Assembly (NCBI RefSeq): GCF_002289345.1
Contig: NZ_NSDG01000112.1
Span: forward strand, 26,210-62,605
Reading direction: 5' to 3'
Length of the DNA stretch: 36,396 nucleotides
Source: Pseudoalteromonas sp. HM-SA03
Lineage (GTDB): Bacteria > Pseudomonadota > Gammaproteobacteria > Enterobacterales > Alteromonadaceae
In this document: piece after piece, positions 27,124-34,960 of the stretch
Numbering within the stretch: the stretch's first letter is position 1
How the letters are laid out: each line of letters begins with the position of its first letter
The notes under the pieces: generated by a model
Database searches by the model: none
What the model was told of the DNA's origin: nothing
Seen by the model: the letters and a program-made list of their open reading frames with translations, nothing else
Program-made: the position numbers and the translations under genes

Positions 27124-30048
27124 TTAGAAGTTATACTTCATACCTAGTGATAGACGACGACCTTTAACATCGAAGAATTCACCGTCATCGTATGTATAAG
27201 GTGTACGAGGCGGCTCTCTATCAAATACGTTATTTACACCAACACGTAATTGTAGATCTTCAACCAAGTAAGTTTTATACATGAAATCTACAGTAGTATA
27301 AGAAGAAACCTCATTGAAGTTGTTATCTTCAGGTGTCCACTCGTTATCTTCAACAGTGCTGTGGCGATAGTTTACTGTTACTACGTATGCTGAATCATCA
27401 TGCGTGTATAGCGCACTGAAACGACCTTTCCAGCGTGGTGCGTCATCAGTTTCACCCATGTAGTTACGGAAGTCTTCCGCACGGCCTGTTGAGTTTTGGT
27501 TATCTTCGATCAAATAAGTCGCAGTTAGTTTAAGTGCAAACTCACCGTTTAATGCGTCAAATTTGTATGCAGATTCAAAGTCCATACCTTTTTTGGTGAT
27601 CTGTGCTGCGTTGATTGGACGCGAGTAGTAGTTTTCAATTTCACCTGTATCTTTGTTACGTACAAAGTTACCACAGAAAGGATTGTCTAAAGAAGATGCT
27701 TCGTAACATAGCTTAATGCTATCACGGCCAAAGTATTCAATTGCACCATCAATTTCAAATGACCAGTAGTCAACCGTTAAGTCTAGGCCTTCAGTAAATT
27801 CAGGCGTGTAAATTACACCGATAGTGTAGTCATTAGATACTTCGTTTTTCAGCTCAGTATTACCTTGAATGTAACCAGGTAAGCTACCACCAGATAACCA
27901 TTCATCAGAAGGCATCCAACCAGCGGCTAGACCAGCAGCTTGACAGTTGTTGATGATGTTGTCTCTGTACTTGTAGTCAGCGCTTAGTTCTGCAATTGAA
28001 TCTGCGCGACAAATGTCTGCACGGCCAGAGCTGTAAGTTTTAGAGTTTGGAGTAAATAGGTCACCTAGGTTTGGCGCACGTACCGATTTAGAACGGTTTA
28101 CACGTACACGTAGTTCGTCGGTCACGCCCCAGTTTAGTGCTAGCTTCCAAGCATCGTCACCACCTGTTACAGAGTAATCCATGTAGCGGTACGCACCTTC
28201 AAAAGTAAGGTCAGTAGCTAGGAACTCATCCATCAGTAGCGGTACAGAAACCTCAGCTGAGAATTCTTTAACTTCGATTTCGCCATCCATAGGTAGGCTT
28301 GAATTACCTTTAATAAGGCCCAATTCCATGTTTTCAGACGGACGGATCTTAGCAACTTCACGGCGGTGCTCAGCTGTAAACGCAGCACTTACGTAACCTG
28401 CCGGTAATTCAAATAATACACCATCAACCGTTGCACCAAATACTGCTTGGTCGTGTCTTGCAAAACGAGTTGCAGTTGTTGAAATGTAACCTAGTTGTTC
28501 CTGAGTTGCGCTTGTCGCACCCATTGGGTTGAATGGTACACAACCTTCACGTGCACCAGTCACGTTACCTTCAGCATCACGGGTAGCACACACAACTTGA
28601 CCATTGATTAGTACAGAGTCAATCGCATTAGCTAGGTTATTTTTGTAAACTTCACCAGTCCACAGCGTGTCTTGTTCGATGCGGCCGAATTGGAAGTATG
28701 TGCTGTAGCTCCAGTCATCGTTAATGATGCCTTCTGCACCAATTGATGAACGGAACACTTCACGCTCTTGGTTATACTTACGGTCACCCCATAAGTTTTC
28801 ATTTGCTTGATAAAGTGTTACAGAGCCTAGGCCTGCGTCATCCATCACTTTACCCATGGCATCATTTACAAATGCGCTATCGCGACGGATTGTGTGTGAG
28901 AAGAATGCAGGGCTACTTTCAGTCGTTGCTTCCGTCTTAGAATAAGTCGCATCAAATGTTAGTGCATGTTCATCATTCAGCTCATATGTACCGTAAAGAG
29001 TACCGATCATTCGCTCAAGTGGCGTGCGGAAGTAATCTTTATAACCGTGTCTGAAGATAGCATCACCAGGGTTTGCTTCGTCGTACGTGTAACGGCCAGC
29101 AGCACGCTTTGAAATAGCTGAGTTAGGATCGTCGATTAGACCAAGACCGTAATCGAATGGACGCATTGTACCGTCTTCATCGAAAGTGAAGTGGTGGTTC
29201 TCAAACGCTTCGCGTGTCTTTGTTCCTTCCCAAGCAAAGAAGTCACCACGCTCTGAGTAATAGCCAAGCGCTGTTGGGTGATTAAACTCGATATCGGCAG
29301 GAATACCGTCACTACCGCCTGTATTTGCAGGGTTAGAGATAGATCTCATACCACGCTTGAAGAAGTCACGGTCTAGTTTCGCGTAGCTTTCATTTTTTGT
29401 GTAGTTTAAAGAGGTAATGAAAGAGAGCTTTTCTAGTTCTTGACCACCTGTAATAGAGAAGAAATATTCCTCACCACCGCTTTGTTCAGGCTTTACTGTA
29501 GACACATCAACTTCTACACCATCGAATGACTTTTTAGTGATGATGTTTACAACACCAGCTACAGCGTCAGCACCGTATACGGCTGCTGCACCACCCGTTG
29601 CGATTTCTACGCGCTCAATGATAGAGGTAGGGATGTTGTTTAAATCTACAGCAGTGTCACCAACGGAACCTGGCACAAAACGACGACCATTAACTAGTAC
29701 TAATGTACGCTCTGAACCTAAACCACGTAGGTCAGTTGTATTTAAGCCTGATGCATAGATATAGCTAGTTGTATTCTCTGGAGATAGGCCAACTGTTGCT
29801 TGAGGCATTTCAGCTAAAAGGTCATTTACGTTTGTGATGCCTTGGTTTTCAAGCTCCACACCACCGATAACGGTAACTGGAGTCGGCGAAGTTAGGTTGG
29901 CACGTTTAATTCGAGAACCTGTAACTTGAATACGCTCTACTGATTTTGCTTCTGTCTGTTCGTTTGCAACAGCTACTGAACTACTTACGGCACCAGCCAC
30001 TAAAGCAACTTGGATACCCGCGGTAACTAGATTTAACTTCTTCAACAT
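27124..30048 (-). CDS. TonB-dependent outer-membrane receptor
   Basis: A 974-residue receptor with a signal peptide (cleavage near Ala29). A TonB-box-like VERIQVTGSR follows (about 37-46). The plug domain (about 50-175) carries the usual LRGLGSERTLVLVNGRR, IERVEIATGGAAAVYGADAVAGVVNIITKK landmarks. A long beta-barrel ends GMKYNF with terminal Phe. There is no N-terminal signalling (STN) extension, so it is not a FecA-type transducer. The substrate is unknown: carbohydrate, peptide or siderophore are all possible, and no transport or catabolic genes are adjacent. AGGG lies 6 nt upstream of the start. Confidence 0.93.
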   Translation of the reverse strand: MLKKLNLVTAGIQVALVAGAVSSSVAVANEQTEAKSVERIQVTGSRIKRANLTSPTPVTVIGGVELENQGITNVNDLLAEMPQATVGLSPENTTSYIYASGLNTTDLRGLGSERTLVLVNGRRFVPGSVGDTAVDLNNIPTSIIERVEIATGGAAAVYGADAVAGVVNIITKKSFDGVEVDVSTVKPEQSGGEEYFFSITGGQELEKLSFITSLNYTKNESYAKLDRDFFKRGMRSISNPANTGGSDGIPADIEFNHPTALGYYSERGDFFAWEGTKTREAFENHHFTFDEDGTMRPFDYGLGLIDDPNSAISKRAAGRYTYDEANPGDAIFRHGYKDYFRTPLERMIGTLYGTYELNDEHALTFDATYSKTEATTESSPAFFSHTIRRDSAFVNDAMGKVMDDAGLGSVTLYQANENLWGDRKYNQEREVFRSSIGAEGIINDDWSYSTYFQFGRIEQDTLWTGEVYKNNLANAIDSVLINGQVVCATRDAEGNVTGAREGCVPFNPMGATSATQEQLGYISTTATRFARHDQAVFGATVDGVLFELPAGYVSAAFTAEHRREVAKIRPSENMELGLIKGNSSLPMDGEIEVKEFSAEVSVPLLMDEFLATDLTFEGAYRYMDYSVTGGDDAWKLALNWGVTDELRVRVNRSKSVRAPNLGDLFTPNSKTYSSGRADICRADSIAELSADYKYRDNIINNCQAAGLAAGWMPSDEWLSGGSLPGYIQGNTELKNEVSNDYTIGVIYTPEFTEGLDLTVDYWSFEIDGAIEYFGRDSIKLCYEASSLDNPFCGNFVRNKDTGEIENYYSRPINAAQITKKGMDFESAYKFDALNGEFALKLTATYLIEDNQNSTGRAEDFRNYMGETDDAPRWKGRFSALYTHDDSAYVVTVNYRHSTVEDNEWTPEDNNFNEVSSYTTVDFMYKTYLVEDLQLRVGVNNVFDREPPRTPYTYDDGEFFDVKGRRLSLGMKYNF

Positions 30049-30137
30049 TTTGACCCTTATTTACTTTGTTTATAACGACGGTCAACTCCTTCCATACTTT
30101 GAATGAGGTGATATCGCAATATAGGTGCAGCGTTTTT

Positions 30138-30162
30138 ACCATAAACAATTGTTAAATATGGT
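30138..30162. promoter_or_regulatory. Dyad upstream of the TonB-dependent receptor gene
   Basis: ACCATA (30138-30143) and TATGGT (30157-30162) flank the palindrome AACAATTGTT (30144-30153), about 90-115 bp upstream of the receptor start. Receptors of this type are usually controlled by a substrate-responsive repressor, so an operator is plausible, but nothing identifies the protein. Confidence 0.35.
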
Positions 30163-30469
30163 CTTTGTTTAAATGTGTACGATGTTTATAAAAGGTGTAA
30201 TGTGTGATTTTGCTGTTCTTGCTTTGGTTTTGTTCTTATTAATCATGTTGTTATGTCTTGTTTTTGTGTCATCTTTTGTTTACGGTTAGTGAGTGTTTAC
30301 AAATGCTGTTATTGTTTTGAGAACAATAAATTTATATTTGATAGGAGTGGTATAAGTTTTAGCGGTAATTTTGAGCTGGTTTGTAGCTGTGTTTGTAATT
30401 TTTATGTAGTATTTGCTGTGCTAAAAATGAGCGTTTGATATTTTGGTGATTAATTTTGTGGGAACTTTT

Positions 30470-30498
30470 AAGGATAGGCTGAAAATCAACCTATCCTT
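30470..30498. terminator. Hairpin after cca
   Basis: AAGGATAGG (30470-30478) pairs with CCTATCCTT (30490-30498) around an 11 nt loop, just beyond the cca stop. Neither strand has a proper T-tract, so it is a weak terminator or a message-stabilising hairpin. Confidence 0.45.
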
Positions 30499-30511
30499 TC
30501 ATGGTAGATGG

Positions 30512-31612
30512 CTAGTTTTGTATAGCTTTTAGGCGCCTGAGTTTGAGCTGCTCTTGGATAGCCTTTCCCTGATAGCCCTTTGCAATGATCTCTTGTACGT
30601 CTATGTTGCGAGTTGCTAAAAAGTTCTGTGTAAGTTTGTCACAAAGCGCGCGGAAATTATCACTTACCTTGCTACAAATATAACAAAAACGCGCTAATCT
30701 ATCGGGTCTTCTCCACGCGTCAATATTTTGTAATATAGTAAGCCAATCATCCGACACTTTACTTTCCTTGCTCAATAAATCGAGATTTGTGATGAGCTCT
30801 TTGCTGCTTTCTATGTAAATATTAGGTACTTTGAATTGTTTTGCTTGCTCTAACTGAATCAAGCAAGTACCCGAAAAGTAACAGGCAAGGCTGAATTGTG
30901 CTAACCCATCTAATTCATCATTCTTTTCAAGTTTAGAAAGTGCATGTTGGAATTTGTCATATGCTGCTTCATCCCATGTTGGGATATATGGAGTGATAGT
31001 ATCAAGAGCACCAAGCCTACAAACAGTATGTAGAAAGTGCCCCAAACCTTTATCTTGGATTGTCTTTTCTATTTCTAGCCAAATACGCTCTTTGGTTAAG
31101 GTTTTTAATTCACCGTTAGTAACCATAGTTTGCATAAGGAGCCAAGTTTCAGCTGCAATGGTGAAGTTGTATTCTTTATAGCGAGCTGCAAATCGAGCTA
31201 CTCGTAACACTCTAAGTGGATCTTCACTGAAAGCACTGCTGACATGGCGTAAAATTCTGCTTTCTAAATCTTTTTGACCGCCATAAGGGTCGATAAGTGA
31301 ACCATCATCATCTTTAGCAATTGCATTAACGGTAAGATCTCGGCGAAGTAAATCTTCTTCCAAGCTTATTTCTGGGCCGAAATCACAAATAAATCCGGTA
31401 TATCCTTGACCACTCTTGCGCTCAGTGCGCGCAAGGGCGTGCTCATCTTTGGTCGTTGGATGTAAAAACACAGGAAAATCATTACCAACCTGTTGATAAC
31501 CAAGTTTGCTCATTTGCTCTGGTGTGCTACCAACGACGACATAATCTCTTTCTTTTATTGGGCGCCCTAGCAGTTCGTCTCTAACTGCACCGCCGACGAG
31601 ATAGATTTTCAT
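30512..31612 (-). CDS. cca: CCA-adding tRNA nucleotidyltransferase, form without the HD domain
   Basis: The enzyme adds or repairs the 3'-CCA of tRNAs. The 366-residue protein follows E. coli Cca closely at the N-terminus: GGAVRDELLG (7-16), ERDYVVVGSTPEQM, DFPVFLHP, ARTERKSGQGYTGF, RRDLTVNAIA and EDPLRVLRVARFAARY. The metal pair reads Glu21-x-Asp23 rather than Asp-x-Asp. The C-terminal HD phosphohydrolase region of E. coli Cca (412 residues; TGIHTLM and CHDLGK) has no counterpart, so the phosphatase and phosphodiesterase activities are probably missing. The RRPDRLARF and QEQLKLRRLKAI tail is retained. Confidence 0.93.
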   Translation of the reverse strand: MKIYLVGGAVRDELLGRPIKERDYVVVGSTPEQMSKLGYQQVGNDFPVFLHPTTKDEHALARTERKSGQGYTGFICDFGPEISLEEDLLRRDLTVNAIAKDDDGSLIDPYGGQKDLESRILRHVSSAFSEDPLRVLRVARFAARYKEYNFTIAAETWLLMQTMVTNGELKTLTKERIWLEIEKTIQDKGLGHFLHTVCRLGALDTITPYIPTWDEAAYDKFQHALSKLEKNDELDGLAQFSLACYFSGTCLIQLEQAKQFKVPNIYIESSKELITNLDLLSKESKVSDDWLTILQNIDAWRRPDRLARFCYICSKVSDNFRALCDKLTQNFLATRNIDVQEIIAKGYQGKAIQEQLKLRRLKAIQN

Positions 31613-31702
31613 TTTCTATGTTCCATTTTCTGCGATTCGAGGTTTTATCTTGAACCGGATTTTGCCATTATAGAGCGCATCATAACAATAAAGAGACAAG
31701 TC

Positions 31703-32617
31703 GTGTATTTACGCTATTTTGGGTTAACTGAAAAACCCTTCTCGATTGCTCCAAATCCTGAATTTTTATTCCTTAGCGAACGTCACAAGGAAGCACTTGC
31801 ACATTTAACCTATGGGTTGGGTGACGCGGGCGGTTTTGTACTACTGACGGGGGAAGTGGGGACGGGGAAAACCACAGTAACGCGCAGCATGTTGGCTCAA
31901 CTACCTGACTCAACGAAGGTTGCTTTTATACTGAATCCATCACTATCAGAGCTTGAACTGCTCGCGACGATTTGTGATGAGCTGGAAATTGACTATGACA
32001 GCAACAACGCCACGTTAAAATCGCTTACCGATGTGATTAAGCATAGACTGTTAGAGAACCATCACAGCGGTGGTCATACTATGTTGATCATTGATGAAGC
32101 TCAGCATTTAGCACCAGAAGTACTTGAGCAGCTTAGGCTGCTGACTAATCTGGAAACAGATCATAAAAAATTGCTACAAATTGTATTGGTAGGTCAGCCA
32201 GAGCTACAGCATTTGTTGCAGCGCAACGAGCTGCGTCAATTGGCACAAAGGATCACGGCGCGTTATCACTTGCTACCACTTAGCGAATCGCAAGTGTTTG
32301 CTTATATACAGCACCGACTCCAAAAAGCAGGCTGTCAGCAAGCTTTGTTCCACCACGATGCGGTAGCCTATGTACATCAAGTGACAGCAGGGATCCCAAG
32401 GTTAATAAACTTATTGGCTGACAGATGTTTATTAGGTGCGTACTCGGCATCGCAAACTCAGGTAACGAAAGCAATCGCTGTTCAAGCTGCAAAGGAGGCG
32501 CTACCCACTAATTTAGTGCCAGTTGCAAGCCAAGAGAAGAATCGCGTGCCATTATTGTTTATGGCTTGGCTTGGTGTGTTATTTGTTGCAGGCTTTGGCT
32601 TGGCAAAATTGGTGTAG
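31703..32617 (+). CDS. GspA/ExeA-type AAA+ ATPase, short form
   Basis: A 304-residue protein starting at GTG 31703 with the typical YLRYFGLTEKPFSIAPNPEFLFLS opening of ExeA-family ATPases. Walker A is GEVGTGKT (50-57) and Walker B is MLIIDEAQ (127-134), followed by VGQPELQ and GIPRLINLLADRCLLGAY. A single hydrophobic segment (282-304) ends the protein. ExeA/GspA of Aeromonas continues into a periplasmic peptidoglycan-binding domain of over 200 residues that is absent here. With the GspB-like protein it should help insert the type II secretin through the cell wall. MshM-like pilus ATPases are the alternative. Confidence 0.85.
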   Translation: MYLRYFGLTEKPFSIAPNPEFLFLSERHKEALAHLTYGLGDAGGFVLLTGEVGTGKTTVTRSMLAQLPDSTKVAFILNPSLSELELLATICDELEIDYDSNNATLKSLTDVIKHRLLENHHSGGHTMLIIDEAQHLAPEVLEQLRLLTNLETDHKKLLQIVLVGQPELQHLLQRNELRQLAQRITARYHLLPLSESQVFAYIQHRLQKAGCQQALFHHDAVAYVHQVTAGIPRLINLLADRCLLGAYSASQTQVTKAIAVQAAKEALPTNLVPVASQEKNRVPLLFMAWLGVLFVAGFGLAKLV

Positions 32618-32625
32618 AGGGAAAC

Positions 32626-33618
32626 ATGTCGTATTTAACAAGTGCAATGAAACAGTCGCAACAAGGCGCAGATGCTGAGCAGGACTATTTGAGTCAACGC
32701 CAAGACGCTCAGCTCATTTTTTATAAAAAGCTCGTCACCTATGCCAGTGCAGGTCTGTTGTCTTTGTCTTCACTTGGGGCGGGGTATTATCTTGGTAAGA
32801 TCACAACTCCAAAAAAAGCGCAGATGCAACTGACTTCAGAAGTGGAGCCTACGAATGAAAGCAAGGTAGCACTCTCTGCTACACTCACACCGGAGCAACC
32901 TGTTGCGGAAAATCGGCAGGCGCAAAAAGCCCATATTGCCGCTCAAGAGTTAAGCACAGCGACTATTGACCAGGCGCAAAGCAATTTAAGTCTTAACTCA
33001 AACCTAGAGACAAAAGCAGCTGAGCCTGAGCAGCACTTTCAGTGGGTATCTGTGCAAATTGGCGTTGATAACCAAGGTAAACCTTTATATCAACAACAGT
33101 TAGTCCCTGTGGGATCTGTTAAGGCGGCTTCAGTCGTGCCAAATCCGACTCAAAACACAGTGCAAACAACTCAAGTAATTCAAGATTCATCCCCTGGAGA
33201 AATTCAAACAGTAGGTGAGTATGCCGGTTATCGCGTATTTGGTGCTAAGCCCAAACAGCAAGATGATGAACTTGCTGGCGTATCTGAGGAGCTAAAAAAA
33301 GCGTTTGCAGAGGCGGTGAAAGAAACCGCACCGCACGAAGAACCGGAAGTGTTATCTACTACCAAAGATTCGGCTTCTGCTACACCCATCGCGCTGTTGC
33401 CAGCTCAATTGCAAAATAGTATTCCAAGCTTGCGCTATCAAGCGCATATTTATGCTACTGACTCTCATGAAAGGTGGATAAAAATCAACAATAGACCTTT
33501 ATACGAGGGAGATAGTTTAGGGGTTTTGACCGTTGTAGAAATTACACCAGAACAAACACGTTTTGATTTCGACGGAATTGAATTCAGTCTCGAGGCAATG
33601 GAGGACTGGCTGCCTTAA
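32626..33618 (+). CDS. GspB-like type II secretion protein
   Basis: The 330-residue protein starts at ATG 32626 with AGGG upstream, 8 bp after the ATPase stop. It has a short cytoplasmic tail, one membrane helix (about 36-56), a long Gln/Ala/Thr-rich periplasmic linker (about 60-260) and a C-terminal domain (about 260-328). That domain fits T2SSB: LPAQLQNSIPSLRYQAHIYATD, then WIKINNRPLYEGDSLG and FDFDGIEFSLEAMEDW. GspB partners GspA in secretin assembly. The remaining gsp genes are not in the window. Confidence 0.82.
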   Translation: MSYLTSAMKQSQQGADAEQDYLSQRQDAQLIFYKKLVTYASAGLLSLSSLGAGYYLGKITTPKKAQMQLTSEVEPTNESKVALSATLTPEQPVAENRQAQKAHIAAQELSTATIDQAQSNLSLNSNLETKAAEPEQHFQWVSVQIGVDNQGKPLYQQQLVPVGSVKAASVVPNPTQNTVQTTQVIQDSSPGEIQTVGEYAGYRVFGAKPKQQDDELAGVSEELKKAFAEAVKETAPHEEPEVLSTTKDSASATPIALLPAQLQNSIPSLRYQAHIYATDSHERWIKINNRPLYEGDSLGVLTVVEITPEQTRFDFDGIEFSLEAMEDWLP

Positions 33619-33630
33619 TATCAAGGCAGC
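33609..33630. terminator. Hairpin holding both stop codons of the convergent gspB-like and HD-GYP genes
   Basis: GCTGCCTT (33609-33616) and AAGGCAGC (33623-33630) form a perfect 8 bp stem around AATATC. The TAA of the gspB-like gene and the TGA of the HD-GYP gene both overlap it. No T-tract follows on either side, so it is not a classic terminator, though it may slow or protect both messages. Confidence 0.45.
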
Positions 33631-34832
33631 ATTGAGTGTTTAAAAAACCGGATTAGATCAAGCTTGAATTCTTCAGGCTTGACCGCTGACTCTAGCTCAT
33701 CGTTTGTTTTTTTTATGCTTAAATCGATATCCTGAACTTCAATGTAGTGCATGTGCTTAGCGTGATAAAACACTTTAACAACGGGCTTTAGCGGCGTTTT
33801 GGGATTGCTTTGGGCAATAACACCGACCTTACCACTAGTGAGTTTTACTAAGGTGCCCACAGGGTATACGCCAACGCAAGCAATAAACCGACTTAGTAGT
33901 TGTTCGTCAAAATGGTGAGGGCAGCCTTCACGCATTAACTTAAAGGCTTTAATTGGTGTCATGCCCTCTTTATAGACCCGCTCAGCGGTCAATGCATCAT
34001 AAACATCTACAATGGCGGCCATTCTGACATGTTGAGGTAGTTCATCCGCGGTTTTGCCATAAGGGTAGCCCGTGCCATCTAGGCGTTCGTGGTGATAGCC
34101 CGCTATTTCGCATGCAACTCGTCCTAGACCTGCATTGAGCACGATATCAAAGCTATATTTTGCGTGTGATTTCATAATGCTGTATTCATCTAAGCTCAAC
34201 TTTCCAGACTTATGTAAAATATCGTCGGGAATTTCTATCTTACCAATGTCATGGAGTAGTGCTCCTGTGGTCATCTCTTCGGTTAATTCTCTTGAGTAAC
34301 CAAGGTGCTTACAGAAAATAGCCATTAAGATAGAAACATTAATAGAATGCTCCAATAAATAGGCGTCTTTTTCCCTGATCCGAGCAATGCAGGAAAGCGC
34401 ATCTTGATTGCGAAATACGGAATCAATAAAGCCGCTTGCTGTCGCTTTAAACGCCTCTATTTCTATCGTTTTACCCGCTTTAATATCCGCGAATGCTTTG
34501 CTTTGAATCGATTTTGCTTCGTCGTAAAGTGTAACCGCGTGTTGCATTTCTGCTTCAACACTACACTTGGTCTGCCAAGGATCATGCTTTGGTTTATGTG
34601 GCTCTTCTATATGTTCATCATGAGGAGGTTCATCGTGAGGATCATGTTCTGAAAGGCGCTTACTGGGGTCGACCGTTACTTCTAAAACGCCACTCTTTTG
34701 TAGCTTTGTAATGCTAGCTTTCGTTCTCACCCAGCCCTTAGTTTTAATCGCAACTGAGCCTGTCTGCTTTGTCACACTGACAACAAACATACCAGGCTCT
34801 AACTCGCTGATATTAATATTAATCTCTGGCAT
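33621..34832 (-). CDS. DUF3391/HD-GYP c-di-GMP phosphodiesterase with His/Asp-rich linker
   Basis: I start the gene at ATG 34832 (403 residues; AGGA lies 6-7 nt upstream); an upstream in-frame start at 34931 would add an unlikely 33 residues. Residues 1-57 are the DUF3391 domain (ISELEPGMFVVSV). Residues 61-86 form a linker rich in His, Asp, Glu and Pro, with seven His in 26 residues. The HD-GYP domain has His194-Asp195 (HDIGK), GYHHERLDGTGYP (245-257) and DVYDALTAERVYKEG. It should hydrolyse c-di-GMP. It is a second HD-GYP gene in this window, without a receiver domain. Confidence 0.9.
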   Translation of the reverse strand: MPEININISELEPGMFVVSVTKQTGSVAIKTKGWVRTKASITKLQKSGVLEVTVDPSKRLSEHDPHDEPPHDEHIEEPHKPKHDPWQTKCSVEAEMQHAVTLYDEAKSIQSKAFADIKAGKTIEIEAFKATASGFIDSVFRNQDALSCIARIREKDAYLLEHSINVSILMAIFCKHLGYSRELTEEMTTGALLHDIGKIEIPDDILHKSGKLSLDEYSIMKSHAKYSFDIVLNAGLGRVACEIAGYHHERLDGTGYPYGKTADELPQHVRMAAIVDVYDALTAERVYKEGMTPIKAFKLMREGCPHHFDEQLLSRFIACVGVYPVGTLVKLTSGKVGVIAQSNPKTPLKPVVKVFYHAKHMHYIEVQDIDLSIKKTNDELESAVKPEEFKLDLIRFFKHSMLP

Positions 34833-34960
34833 GGGGATTCCTTTAGTTGTGTCTTTAAGCGTAGCAAAGCTTGGTAAAATAGAAAGGACTAAAATATAAA
34901 TATGATTGATTTTCCCCCAATAAACCCGCATCCTGAAAGAAACAAAAAGGAGTCTATCTT

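Larger units (their letters stand above)
30049..30511. other. 463 bp AT-rich intergenic region between the receptor and cca
   Basis: No credible gene is present; the plus-strand frame at 30253-30438 gives a low-complexity Cys/Phe-rich peptide without a ribosome-binding site. The region holds the receptor's promoter and leader near 30049-30180, a dyad at 30138-30162 and, at its far end, a hairpin that follows cca. The middle is T-rich and holds nothing recognisable. Confidence 0.6.

Noticed and set aside
30253..30438. 61-codon plus-strand frame in the receptor/cca gap
   Set aside because: Low-complexity Cys/Phe/Val-rich peptide in T-rich DNA with no ribosome-binding site or recognisable domain.
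31613..31702. Divergent cca/gspA-like gap as an attachment site or island boundary
   Set aside because: Only ordinary AT-rich promoter-like sequence; no direct repeats, integrase or composition change.
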